Assembly (NCBI GenBank): GCA_913776405.1
Contig: CAJYOV010000250.1
Span: 1 to 20,943 of the forward strand
From: Pseudobdellovibrionaceae bacterium
Lineage (GTDB): Bacteria; Bdellovibrionota; Bdellovibrionia; Bdellovibrionales; JAMPXM01
DNA length: 20,943 nucleotides
Reading direction: 5' to 3'
Shown here: one piece after another, positions 14,508 to 20,943 of the stretch
Position numbering within the stretch: position 1 is the first letter of the stretch
How the letters are laid out: the number at the start of each line of letters is the position of its first letter
Notes under the pieces: generated by a model
The model's database searches: none
Told to the model about the DNA's origin: nothing
What the model saw: only the letters and a program-made list of their open reading frames with translations
Program-made: the position numbers and the translations under genes

Positions 14508-15326
14508 TTAGCGAGTCTCAAGTACGCCGATTGAAATCGCGAGCGTGTCGCTTGCGCTATCCACGTACTCGAGGAAGAGCTGTGAGGTCGCAAGTGAAAC
14601 CGTCGCGTTTGCTGCGACGTCGGCGTTGGCCATGATCCAAGTCGTGCCCAGAGTTTGGGTCTGACCATTGATCTTGATCATGATGTCCTCGATGTGAAGT
14701 GGCTTCGACCCAGCTTTCAAGCGAGGCGTATTGAAGAAGTAAGTCGTGTAGCCCGCTGCCGTCACTTTGCGAACGGCAACCGTGAACGTTGCACCACCTG
14801 TACCGCCGCCGCCTGAAGCGACTTCCGTATCGAGGTTCCACGTGATGTCTTTGTTCGTTGCTGTTGCGTCCATCACCTTTGGCATCGTAACAACGCCCGA
14901 GTCTTCGCTGCCACCACCGGTGCCGGCTTTACACGCGGCGACCGCCTGATTCCAAGTCGCAGACGCCGTGTTGATTGCAGTCTGGTTTTGCGTACCTGTG
15001 AAAGGTGATGCGTGCGAGGAGCTAACTGCGAGCGTGTCGATGCGATCGCTGGTTGCAAGGAGGAACGCGCTGAATGCAGCTGAAGGATTGCTCTGCGCGA
15101 AAGCACCTTTACCGGGACCGCCTGGCACGTGGCAAGCGACGCAAGTCGACGACAAGAAAGAGCCGTATGACGCCTCAAACGCGGGCTGCAGCTGAGATTC
15201 ACAGCTAGAGCCTGCGCTAAAAGACGCTAGATTCAAATCGCTTCTCACGGCGAAGTCTTGACCGCAGTTTTGAAAACTGACGATGTTGATCACCGCAAGG
15301 ATGAAGAGAAACGTGAGCTGTCTCAT
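14508..15326 (-). CDS. CxxCH-containing lipoprotein with FQNC lipobox
   Basis: The 272-residue precursor begins MRQLTFLFILAVINIVSFQNC, a signal peptide with Cys21 as likely lipidated residue and the uncommon Phe-Gln-Asn before it. A heme-c motif CVACH lies at 62-66, in a segment (SCESQLQPAFEASYGSFLSSTCVACHVPGGPG) typical of planctomycete-type cytochrome c domains. The rest is rich in Gly, Ser and Thr with beta-strand-like segments (FTVAVRKVTAAGYTTYFFNTPRLKAG; later INGQTQTLGTTWIM), perhaps a beta-sandwich. I chose the second ATG at 15326, with AGGA six bases upstream. An ATG at 15350 would add eight polar residues and has no ribosome binding site. It lies 27 bp after the Tat-protein gene. Confidence 0.8.
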   Translation of the reverse strand: MRQLTFLFILAVINIVSFQNCGQDFAVRSDLNLASFSAGSSCESQLQPAFEASYGSFLSSTCVACHVPGGPGKGAFAQSNPSAAFSAFLLATSDRIDTLAVSSSHASPFTGTQNQTAINTASATWNQAVAACKAGTGGGSEDSGVVTMPKVMDATATNKDITWNLDTEVASGGGGTGGATFTVAVRKVTAAGYTTYFFNTPRLKAGSKPLHIEDIMIKINGQTQTLGTTWIMANADVAANATVSLATSQLFLEYVDSASDTLAISIGVLETR

Positions 15327-15332
15327 GCGACG

Positions 15333-15336
15333 TCCT
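15333..15336 (-). promoter_or_regulatory. Ribosome binding site deciding the start of the CxxCH lipoprotein
   Basis: AGGA on the minus strand lies six bases before the ATG at 15326. No similar element precedes the upstream ATG at 15350, and the shorter start gives a compact signal peptide. Confidence 0.6.
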
Positions 15337-15353
15337 GAGCTCCCGGTCATAAA

Positions 15354-16880
15354 TTATGCAAACCTTAAAACGTATTCGAGTTCGGATTGCGTGTACTGAC
15401 GTGGAAGAACTTTGTCGAGAAGCGCCGATTGCTTTGCGAACGCAAGGTAGTTTGCGAACGTCGCAATCGCAGCCTGCTCTGCCGAGCCAGTAAGTGATGT
15501 ATCGACAGCGCCCTGACCGTTGTTGTACCAGCCGAGTTGATGTTTCGCGCCCTTCGATGGATTCGCCATCGCTGGTCGAGCCGCCGGATCGAACGCGAGG
15601 ATATACTGCGCGCCACCTGAACCGCGATCGCCTGTGTAGTTATCGCCCGCAGCCGAGTTGCCGCCAGCGCCAACAGACCCGTCGCTTGTCACGGTGACGA
15701 AGACTTTTTGATTCATCGTTGCAGCTGATTGAAGGATTTGGCCGACGAGCTGACCAGCCGTGAAATCGCGTGCGTCTTGAACAGTAACGCGGTCGTTCCC
15801 GTGGTAATCGTAACCGCCAAGCTCGATCCCGACTGCGCCCGAGTTGCCCTTAAGCGCGTTGTAAACCATCGAGCCCATAATGACGCGTTGGTTTTGCGAC
15901 TGGCCGATGGCGTTCTGGTTGTTGCCCATCTGCCAGAGGTTTGCGAGCGCTTGGTTTGTGTCTTGGCGCGGATCGATACCGGGGTTCGTGTTTGTCGAGA
16001 GCTCGATGTTTTTATCTGTCGCGCACTGAACAAGTTTTTTGAGCGCGGTGCCGGAAGAAGAGTTCGACGCCGAAACTTCTGCAGCTTGTGTCGAGCTCAA
16101 GTTGCTCACGAGTTTCAAGAGCGACTTCCGCTGTGTGAGCGAAAGTTTATCGGTAAGCGAACTTGCAGGGCTGAGTGCGCCTGTTAAGTCGTTGATGTTT
16201 TGCACCACAAGTGGAGCTGGCGGCGAAAGCTTGCCGGCCGATTGGTTGACGCCAGTCGCGGTACCGCGGTTACCCAGTTTCGGAAGCAAGTCACCTGTGA
16301 GGCCCGCAGCCGTTATCAATCCAGTTGGGTCGATTCGGTTGTTACTCGTATCGTCGCCGAGTGGGACCGCGACTGTCAGAAACGAAGTCTTGTCGCGCGT
16401 TGCTTGCGTCGCAGTTGAGCGAAGGCCCGCGAGGAATTGCGAAGCCAAACGACCGTTGCGAACGCCGTGGAAGCCCACACCTTGGAATTCGTTTTCTACG
16501 ATTGGTGCACCTGGGCCCTGACCGAGAATCGAGTAGCTCGGAAGAGCGTTGCCACCTTGATCGAGCATGATGACGTTGCCGGAAAGAGCTGCGCCACCCG
16601 AAAGGTTTACGTTTACGAAAGCGGGGAGTCGCGTGACGGCTGCGACATCGCAACCGTCGGATGAAGCGGCCATCGCGAATTCAGGCTTCGCGAGAACCGA
16701 GAGAATCGAAGGCGCCATGACGAGGCCAGAGAAACTCAAAAGCCCTGTCGAGAGAAAATCACGGCGTGAAGTTGGGCGCGGGTGATCCGCGTGAAGCAAA
16801 GGCTTCGTTGCCGGATTGTTTTTCTCAATCTCGAGTCTGTCGCGGTCGGCGCTGTTCATTTTAGGTGTGTGCTTAGCCAT
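15354..16880 (-). CDS. Tat-exported DUF1501-like protein
   Basis: The 508-residue protein has a twin-arginine signal, SRRDFLSTG at 38-46 followed by a hydrophobic stretch and likely cleavage after AMA near 71. It would be folded, possibly with a cofactor, before export to the periplasm. A long charged region of 37 residues precedes the twin arginines. The mature part resembles the DUF1501 group: FVNVNLSGGAALSGNVIMLDQGG near the start, GGYDYHGND in the middle (as GGxDTHxN), then FVTVTSDGSVGAGGNSAAGDNYTGDRG where the family has a Gly/Asn-rich metal-site-like loop. The function of DUF1501 proteins is unsettled; they often pair with cytochrome-like partners, as here. GGGGGAAGA precedes the ATG. 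It lies 77 bp after the QNC lipoprotein gene. Confidence 0.75.
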   Translation of the reverse strand: MAKHTPKMNSADRDRLEIEKNNPATKPLLHADHPRPTSRRDFLSTGLLSFSGLVMAPSILSVLAKPEFAMAASSDGCDVAAVTRLPAFVNVNLSGGAALSGNVIMLDQGGNALPSYSILGQGPGAPIVENEFQGVGFHGVRNGRLASQFLAGLRSTATQATRDKTSFLTVAVPLGDDTSNNRIDPTGLITAAGLTGDLLPKLGNRGTATGVNQSAGKLSPPAPLVVQNINDLTGALSPASSLTDKLSLTQRKSLLKLVSNLSSTQAAEVSASNSSSGTALKKLVQCATDKNIELSTNTNPGIDPRQDTNQALANLWQMGNNQNAIGQSQNQRVIMGSMVYNALKGNSGAVGIELGGYDYHGNDRVTVQDARDFTAGQLVGQILQSAATMNQKVFVTVTSDGSVGAGGNSAAGDNYTGDRGSGGAQYILAFDPAARPAMANPSKGAKHQLGWYNNGQGAVDTSLTGSAEQAAIATFANYLAFAKQSALLDKVLPRQYTQSELEYVLRFA

Positions 16881-16957
16881 TCTTCCCCCGAAATCTCTCA
16901 GAAAACTCTCTTCTAACTTCCCCAGTTATCCCCGTAAGAACCAAAAACCCGATCAGA

Positions 16958-17614
16958 TCAGTAAGCATGAGCTTTCATCGAAGAAAGCATTGTCGTGCAG
17001 ATAAAGAATGCAGCCTTGTCGGTGTCGGCGGCCGCAGTCGAACCTGAGAAGGCTTCATCAACCGCGGCGCGGATGAGAATCTTTTCTTGGCCCGATTCGT
17101 TGCGAGCCCAGAGGTTCCGGGCAAGACGGCGAATCGAATCTTCTTTCGCCTGCGCTGACATCATGTTGAAGCCCTTCGTGAAATCGATCGACGTAAAGAA
17201 GCGGCGATCGTTTGCGGGCAGAGCTTTTTCTTGGTTCACGAGGTCATTGCAAACTTCAGAAGCGACGGTCGTGATTGCGACCCACATCGGTGCTGTGACC
17301 GTGTTCGATGCGCCCGTCTCTGAGATCTTCGTACCTTGAGTCCCGTACGTGTTCATCGTTCTGTTGCTCGGGTTTGTAACTCCCGTTTGCTGAAGCATCG
17401 ACGTCAGAGTGTTTTGCGAGTTTGAAACTGCAACCACCTTCTGATCGACAACTTCGCACACGCCATCAGCACATTCACTGAACGAAGATGTCGAGTCCGA
17501 AGTCGAAGCCAAGCTCTTTGAGTTCAAAGTTCCTGGCGCGCAGTTTTGGTAACCGAAAGCAACAAGGACTGCGAGAGAAGCGAGCTGAGCTGTGATCTTT
17601 AAATTTTTATTCAT
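16958..17614 (-). CDS. Lipoprotein with GYQNC lipobox, function unknown
   Basis: The 218-residue precursor has a signal peptide ending in LVAFGYQNC, with Cys24 as likely lipidated residue. The following 20 residues are Ser/Thr-rich linker, then CADGVCEV, a possible disulfide pair. The main domain (about 85-218) is mostly helical, with SRRLARNLWARNESGQEKIL-like amphipathic segments (around 165-190) and Cys in VCNDL and FICTT. No heme motif is present. I recognise no family. AAAGGAG precedes the ATG at 17614 and the gene follows the CxxCH protein gene by 14 bp, so the two are surely co-transcribed. It is probably an accessory subunit or membrane anchor of the exported complex. Confidence 0.75.
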   Translation of the reverse strand: MNKNLKITAQLASLAVLVAFGYQNCAPGTLNSKSLASTSDSTSSFSECADGVCEVVDQKVVAVSNSQNTLTSMLQQTGVTNPSNRTMNTYGTQGTKISETGASNTVTAPMWVAITTVASEVCNDLVNQEKALPANDRRFFTSIDFTKGFNMMSAQAKEDSIRRLARNLWARNESGQEKILIRAAVDEAFSGSTAAADTDKAAFFICTTMLSSMKAHAY

Positions 17615-17628
17615 GACTCACTCCTTTC

Positions 17629-18930
17629 TTAGTTCAAGCCACATTCAGGGCGGAGAGCGACGACCTCAAACAGATCTCGCATGTGATAGTTGTCGCGCTC
17701 AAAGTCATCTGCCATCGCTCGTACCGCTGCCGTTTCGGCCTCAGCCGGCGCGCGTTTACAGACCGACTCGAACACTCGCTTCACCATACAGCGGCTGAAG
17801 CCCTGTGAGTCGGCGAGCATGCGGCCGAAAGCCGCCATGCCTGTACCGCTCAGGTTGTTGCGCCAACCGAACGCGTCTTTGTTGCGACCCGAGTTCGAAT
17901 AATTCACGAAAGAGTCGTTCGCCGTCGCGAAGCCTGCTGGATATTGATCCGCATTGCGATTCAGTTTTCCAGAGACTTGGTTTGGCGTGTAACGAATGCG
18001 GTTGTTGTTGATCCAGTCGACTCGAGCGAAAGCACCGCGAAGTGCGTCCATGCCCGTGTGACAGTTCTTACAGCTTGTCAGGTACTTGTTTGCACTTCCG
18101 CCTGGAGCGCGATCGACGTCGCGACCAACGCGGTCGTCGGGCATCGTACCATCGGCCCAGTCTGTGATCGGCGCACACATGAATTGACGGAACGAGTATT
18201 CAACGAGTCGGCGGTTTGTACCAGCGTCGGCGTGAGCTTGCATGAAGCCACGAGTCGTGATGAGACCTGCTGGGTCCGGCATGTTCGCGATCGCGTTGTC
18301 GACCAGGACTCGCTGACCGTTAACACGCTTCAAGACAGCTTTCAGCGCGTAGTTATTCGAGCGGATATCGTCGTAGTGATTGTTGGATTGAACTAGGTCA
18401 TCCGTCTCATCCATACGAATGGCAGGGCGGCCGGCTGCCGCGATCACGGCAGGGTCTGCTTGGTAAGTGAAGTTGCCAGTCAAAAGTTCTTTTGCACTTG
18501 TTGTGTCAGAGTCGCGAACGACGCCGACGAAGGTTGCGATAAAGTCGTTAAGCGGCGTGCGGTAGGATTCATCGCGGTTCGCCATGCGCGCTGCCATGTC
18601 GCGAACTTTGTTTTGATAGAAGAGAGCATCGTTCGTTGCGATTTTAGCAGCGTCGCGCGATTTGTTCTGAGCGATGAGTGCTTCCATCGACTTCAAGCGG
18701 CTGTCGTCAATCGGAAGAGAAACGCCCGTGATTGCACGGAAGAGTTTGTGAGCTTGAGTGCGCTGAGCGGAAATCGGGGCATTCGGCTCAGGCTTCACGG
18801 TTGGCGCTACAATAAAGAGCGGCTCCGCTTGTGCCATCGTCATCTGAGGTGTGAGCAAACCAACTGTTGCAACAGCGAAAAGCGCCGAGCGAGTTGCTAT
18901 GCCTTTCATATCAAAACGAGACGTAGTCAT
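17629..18930 (-). CDS. Exported DUF1588-like protein with heme-c motif
   Basis: The 433-residue precursor begins MTTSRFDMKGIATRSALFAVATV... with likely signal cleavage after MAQA near 35. A single heme-c motif CKNCH is at 287-291. Its surroundings, YLTSCKNCHTGMDALRGAFARVDW, match the DUF1588-type pattern (CxxCHxxMDPLGxALENFD). The upstream VEYSFRQFMCAPITDW and the C-terminal MVKRVFESVCKRAPAEAE...FEVVALRPEC resemble the DUF1592/DUF1585 neighbourhood of planctomycete-type cytochrome proteins. These are often encoded with DUF1501 proteins, as here. I chose ATG 18930 because GGGGGA lies five bases upstream and a signal peptide follows; the longer frame to 19074 has no such support. It is the first gene of the presumed five-gene operon. 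Confidence 0.8.
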   Translation of the reverse strand: MTTSRFDMKGIATRSALFAVATVGLLTPQMTMAQAEPLFIVAPTVKPEPNAPISAQRTQAHKLFRAITGVSLPIDDSRLKSMEALIAQNKSRDAAKIATNDALFYQNKVRDMAARMANRDESYRTPLNDFIATFVGVVRDSDTTSAKELLTGNFTYQADPAVIAAAGRPAIRMDETDDLVQSNNHYDDIRSNNYALKAVLKRVNGQRVLVDNAIANMPDPAGLITTRGFMQAHADAGTNRRLVEYSFRQFMCAPITDWADGTMPDDRVGRDVDRAPGGSANKYLTSCKNCHTGMDALRGAFARVDWINNNRIRYTPNQVSGKLNRNADQYPAGFATANDSFVNYSNSGRNKDAFGWRNNLSGTGMAAFGRMLADSQGFSRCMVKRVFESVCKRAPAEAETAAVRAMADDFERDNYHMRDLFEVVALRPECGLN

Positions 18931-18935
18931 CAGAA

Positions 18936-18941
18936 TCCCCC
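18936..18941 (-). promoter_or_regulatory. Ribosome binding site deciding the start of the DUF1588-like gene
   Basis: GGGGGA on the minus strand lies five bases before the ATG at 18930. It supports this start over an in-frame one at 19074, which would place 48 non-hydrophobic residues ahead of the signal peptide. Confidence 0.65.
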
Positions 18942-18969
18942 GATTCCTGTCGGCTAATTTCGACTTAGT

Positions 18970-19003
18970 CCAAAGTACCGAAACTGAAGTTTCTAGCTTT
19001 TGG
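18970..19003 (-). promoter_or_regulatory. Nested inverted repeat upstream of the DUF1588-like gene
   Basis: GAAACT (18980-18985) and AGTTTC (18988-18993) form a perfect palindrome with a two-base centre. CCAAAG (18970-18975) and CTTTTGG (18997-19003) form an outer imperfect arm. It lies 40-73 bases before the start codon and could be an operator or an RNA leader hairpin. Confidence 0.5.
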
Positions 19004-19231
19004 ATCGAAATTCTTCGACACCGTTCACTGCCGATCCGTTCGTGGAAGGGTAGTGCAAGCTCGGGGCCTGCCAAAACGCGGCACCTTCGTCATGAGCGGT
19101 GACAGGCAGCTACTCTTTAAACACCTGACTACCGGTTGTACAAATTCGTGAATCTGAGAGTGCATTCGCATTCTTGGCGTCTGCTAACACTCGTCGAAAG
19201 ATCGACAGTTTGAGGAATAAAGAAGAGACGC

Positions 19232-19675
19232 TTACAGCGAATTGTTGATGAACGTCTGTAAGTTCGAGAACTCAGGACGGGTTAAATCCGATGAGAAATT
19301 CCCACCGCCGTGACCATTCGTGAAAATGACTGACATCGTGTCGCGACCGCGAGCCGCCATTGAACAGTAATTGGCCTGAGTCACAGGAGATGTCGAGCTT
19401 GGAGTTGGATTTGAAAGAATCGGATACTGACCGTAGCCCGTGCCGCTCGTTTGAACGTGGCAGTTGCCGCAGTGATTCGAGTATGTTGTCGATTGCAGAA
19501 TCGAAGTTTCGAGCGCTGCGAAGTCAGAGAGAGTCGCCGTATCGGGGCTGCAGTTAAAAGTCGATGCGCCTGGCGTTTCGCCAGACAAAGTCACCGCGCA
19601 GTTTTGATAGCCAACTAGGAGAACGGCCATCGAGCAGAGCAAGACGGCCGTGCGGGCAGGTTTAGTTACAGCCAC
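19232..19675 (-). CDS. Small CxxCH lipoprotein with GYQNC lipobox
   Basis: The 147-residue precursor has a signal peptide, VLLCSMAVLLVGYQNC, with Cys26 as likely lipidated residue. A heme-c motif CGNCH is at 69-73 in SILQSTTYSNHCGNCHV, resembling small planctomycete-type cytochrome c domains. The C-terminal half has GRDTMSVIFTNGHGGGNFSSDLTRPEFSNLQTFIN; the late Met could be an axial heme ligand and the last helix is typical of class I folds. The GTG start at 19675 has GGAGG five bases upstream and overlaps the end of the DUF4266 gene by 14 bases, so translation is probably coupled. A longer GTG start at 19717 has no ribosome binding site and would add 14 polar residues. Confidence 0.78.
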   Translation of the reverse strand: MAVTKPARTAVLLCSMAVLLVGYQNCAVTLSGETPGASTFNCSPDTATLSDFAALETSILQSTTYSNHCGNCHVQTSGTGYGQYPILSNPTPSSTSPVTQANYCSMAARGRDTMSVIFTNGHGGGNFSSDLTRPEFSNLQTFINNSL

Positions 19676-19907
19676 ATCCGCCTCCGGCTCCACCGAATCC
19701 GCCGGTGGAACCTTCACGAGCGTTGTACATGTGGTTCATCGCTGATTGTTCTTTCGGGTTCGCCACCAAAGCCATGCCCGGCTTTGAAAGGGTCGAACGC
19801 TCGTACGCGTTCACTCGTTTGCCAAGAAACGAGCAACCACTGAGAAACGAAACTGTGAGAGCGACAAAAACGAATTTTGTCAGACTCAAGTTCAGTTGCT
19901 TTGCCAT
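19662..19907 (-). CDS. DUF4266 small lipoprotein with C-terminal GGGCGCN
   Basis: The 81-residue protein has a classical lipobox LSGC (Cys25) after a short signal peptide. The mature part shows the DUF4266 pattern: LGKRVNAYERSTLSKPGMAL (28-47), a middle ending in HMYNAREGSTGG, then a Gly-rich end GGAGGGCGCN. The mature peptide is only about 57 residues. The two cysteines in the CGC tail could bind metal, be redox-active with the neighbouring thioredoxin, or be modified. From memory, DUF4266 genes often sit with DUF3570, thioredoxin-like and ApbE (flavin transferase) genes; the first two are present here. AAAGGG precedes the ATG. Gaps are 18 bp upstream and a 14-base overlap downstream. Confidence 0.85.
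   Translation of the reverse strand: MAKQLNLSLTKFVFVALTVSFLSGCSFLGKRVNAYERSTLSKPGMALVANPKEQSAMNHMYNAREGSTGGFGGAGGGCGCN
19681..19685 (-). promoter_or_regulatory. Ribosome binding site inside the DUF4266 gene
   Basis: GGAGG, encoding part of the glycine tail of the DUF4266 protein, lies five bases before the GTG at 19675 of the next gene. It decides the start of the small CxxCH lipoprotein and suggests translational coupling. Confidence 0.65.
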
Positions 19908-19925
19908 GGTCGAACCCTTTCCGAT

Positions 19926-20441
19926 TTATTTCATCAGCTCTTTGATTTCTTTTTCGATCTTTTCTGCGTCACCTTCGCGGAAGCCTTGGTGACGCACTTG
20001 GATCACACCAGACTTATCGACAATAAAACTCGTTGGCATAGTCTCGATCTCAGCTTTTTTTGCTAAGACCTGTTTATCGCCGTCATATCCGAGTGTTAGC
20101 TGGACCGGGTGGCTCTTTAAGAATGCGTTTGCATCCGCTTTTTTCTCATCGAGGTTCACGCCCAGGACCACGAGTTTGTCTTTATATTTCTTTTGAAGCG
20201 CGTTTAAAGCGGGGAGCTCGATCTTACACGGCTCACACCAGCTGGCCCAGAAGTCGACGACGACGACTTTGCCTTTGTATTTTGAGATGTCCAGTTTGCC
20301 TTTACCGTCGAGTGTCGGGACGGCATCTGTTGGGAAGGCATCGCCTTTTTTTAATTTCGCTTCGGCGTGGCCTGCGATCATTAAAGTGAGGGCAAGAACA
20401 GGAACAAGACGCTTCAAGAACGTGCGCGATTGCTTTCGCAT
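19926..20441 (-). CDS. Exported TlpA-like thioredoxin
   Basis: The 171-residue protein has a signal peptide with likely cleavage after AEA at 28, then a thioredoxin fold of the TlpA/ResA type. The active site is WCEPC at 68-72 after VVVVDFWAS, and the cis-proline loop is TMPTS at 134-138. The Glu-Pro dipeptide between the cysteines is typical of reductases that keep heme-binding or metal-binding cysteines reduced outside the cytoplasm. Clients could be the CxxCH proteins encoded downstream or the CGC tail of the DUF4266 protein; this is inference from position. AAAGG lies some 11 bases before the ATG. It is flanked by DUF3570 (30 bp) and DUF4266 (18 bp) genes in the same direction. Confidence 0.9.
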   Translation of the reverse strand: MRKQSRTFLKRLVPVLALTLMIAGHAEAKLKKGDAFPTDAVPTLDGKGKLDISKYKGKVVVVDFWASWCEPCKIELPALNALQKKYKDKLVVLGVNLDEKKADANAFLKSHPVQLTLGYDGDKQVLAKKAEIETMPTSFIVDKSGVIQVRHQGFREGDAEKIEKEIKELMK

Positions 20442-20471
20442 GATGCTAATAACCTTTCGTCTCAGAATGAT

Positions 20472-20943
20472 TCAGAATTTTGCGCTGACACCGAGACCCA
20501 CGACAAAGGCCGAGATCTCGAGTGGCTTATCGTCAGATCTGATCGCGACTGTAATGGGATCGACCGCATCTCCGAATTTTTGCTGATATGTTTCGGCTTT
20601 CAAATAAACCGTCCAATGATCAGTCACGTTATAAGCCGGTCGAAGGCTCAACAGGTACGAATGGTAGGTGGCTAAGGTTTTGTTGCCGGTATAGAAAGCC
20701 GGAGACCCAGAGTAATACTCCTCGTAAAAATTAGCTTTCCCTTGCGTGTAGTAGCGAATCGCAAAACCAAGAGACCACTTCGGACCGAAATCGCGCGTCA
20801 GTCGCGTCTCCAGCGTGTGCGACATGATTCCCCAACTGTCTTGATAAAGTCGGTAGGTCGTCGCTGTTGAAAGTGCCTTGATGATTACGCCAGAGGGCCC
20901 AAGCGTTCTGGAATACAACACGCGGTTCGGAGATCCTGAAACG
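20472..20943 (-). CDS. DUF3570 outer-membrane beta-barrel protein, C-terminal part (partial)
   Basis: The frame is open to the window edge and shows the last 156 residues. Alternating strands with aromatic girdles are visible: TTYRLYQDSWGIMSHTLE, WSLGFAIRYYTQGKANFYEE, YHSYLLSLRPAYNVTDHWTVYLKAETYQQKF, and the end SAFVVGLGVSAKF with a terminal Phe, as required for barrel assembly. The pattern Tyr-Arg-x-Tyr-x-Asp-x-Trp-Gly-Ile-x-Ser-His-Thr matches the DUF3570 family, usually about 400 residues. Its role is unknown; it may provide a pore or surface site for the small DUF4266 lipoprotein encoded two genes on. A GTG at 20921 lies in frame but is surely internal. Confidence 0.82.
   Translation of the reverse strand, partial: VSGSPNRVLYSRTLGPSGVIIKALSTATTYRLYQDSWGIMSHTLETRLTRDFGPKWSLGFAIRYYTQGKANFYEEYYSGSPAFYTGNKTLATYHSYLLSLRPAYNVTDHWTVYLKAETYQQKFGDAVDPITVAIRSDDKPLEISAFVVGLGVSAKF

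Larger units (their letters stand above)
18931..19231 (-). other. Gene-free regulatory gap between the two redox operons
   Basis: No gene is seen in these 301 bases. They hold the ribosome binding site of the DUF1588-like gene, the nested inverted repeat at 18970-19003 and a loose GCGTCT/AGACGC pairing (about 19177-19231) after the upstream CxxCH lipoprotein. No T-tract terminator and no clear sigma-70 promoter could be found by eye. Confidence 0.55.

Noticed and set aside
18931..19074. N-terminal extension of the DUF1588-like protein to a start at 19074
   Set aside because: The 48 added residues are not hydrophobic, precede a good signal peptide and have no ribosome binding site, while GGGGGA supports the start at 18930.

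Overview
The window looks like chromosomal DNA from a free-living or predatory Gram-negative bacterium of the Bdellovibrionota (Bdellovibrio/Oligoflexia type). This is inferred from the dense mid-GC coding, the many secreted proteins without wide homology, and above all three lipoprotein precursors ending their signal peptide in Phe/Tyr-Gln-Asn-Cys, a pattern I associate with Bdellovibrio. No rRNA, tRNA, CRISPR array or prophage was seen.

Left part (1-6526): housekeeping and accessory genes. They are the tail of an endonuclease/exonuclease/phosphatase-fold gene, a GNAT acetyltransferase, a phosphofructokinase with a mixed donor-site signature, a secreted basic protein, an MnmC-type methyltransferase, a TIGR01212/YhcC-type radical SAM protein, a patatin-like phospholipase and a ribosome hibernation factor. 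A strong terminator separates the last two.

Middle part (6527-8912): the only visibly mobile or repeat-rich stretch. A G-quadruplex-like G-run block and a 14-bp GC-rich tandem repeat precede a REP-associated tyrosine transposase (RAYT). After the transposase comes a gene-free stretch with about 20-bp spaced mini-hairpins and 45-bp direct repeats containing nested palindromes, which may be the elements it acts on. A small Thr-rich, six-Cys secreted protein follows.

Right part (8913-20943), all on the minus strand: a single-chain glycine dehydrogenase gcvP with its terminator, a stand-alone cyclic-nucleotide-binding protein that may be leaderless, and a histone-H1-like basic protein with its terminator. 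Upstream of these (read 20943 to 13074) lies an extracytoplasmic redox region. It starts with a DUF3570 outer-membrane barrel, a TlpA-like thioredoxin, a DUF4266 lipoprotein and a CxxCH lipoprotein. After a 301-bp regulatory gap come a CxxCH protein of DUF1588-like type, a QNC lipoprotein, a Tat-exported DUF1501-like protein, another CxxCH QNC lipoprotein and a three-part methyltransferase (Trm112-like, carnosine-methyltransferase-like and PqqD-like parts). Tight spacing and good ribosome binding sites suggest two adjacent operons. Their common theme is export: Sec, Lol or Tat signals, heme c, thiol redox and an outer-membrane barrel. I regard this region as the best candidate for an undescribed system.
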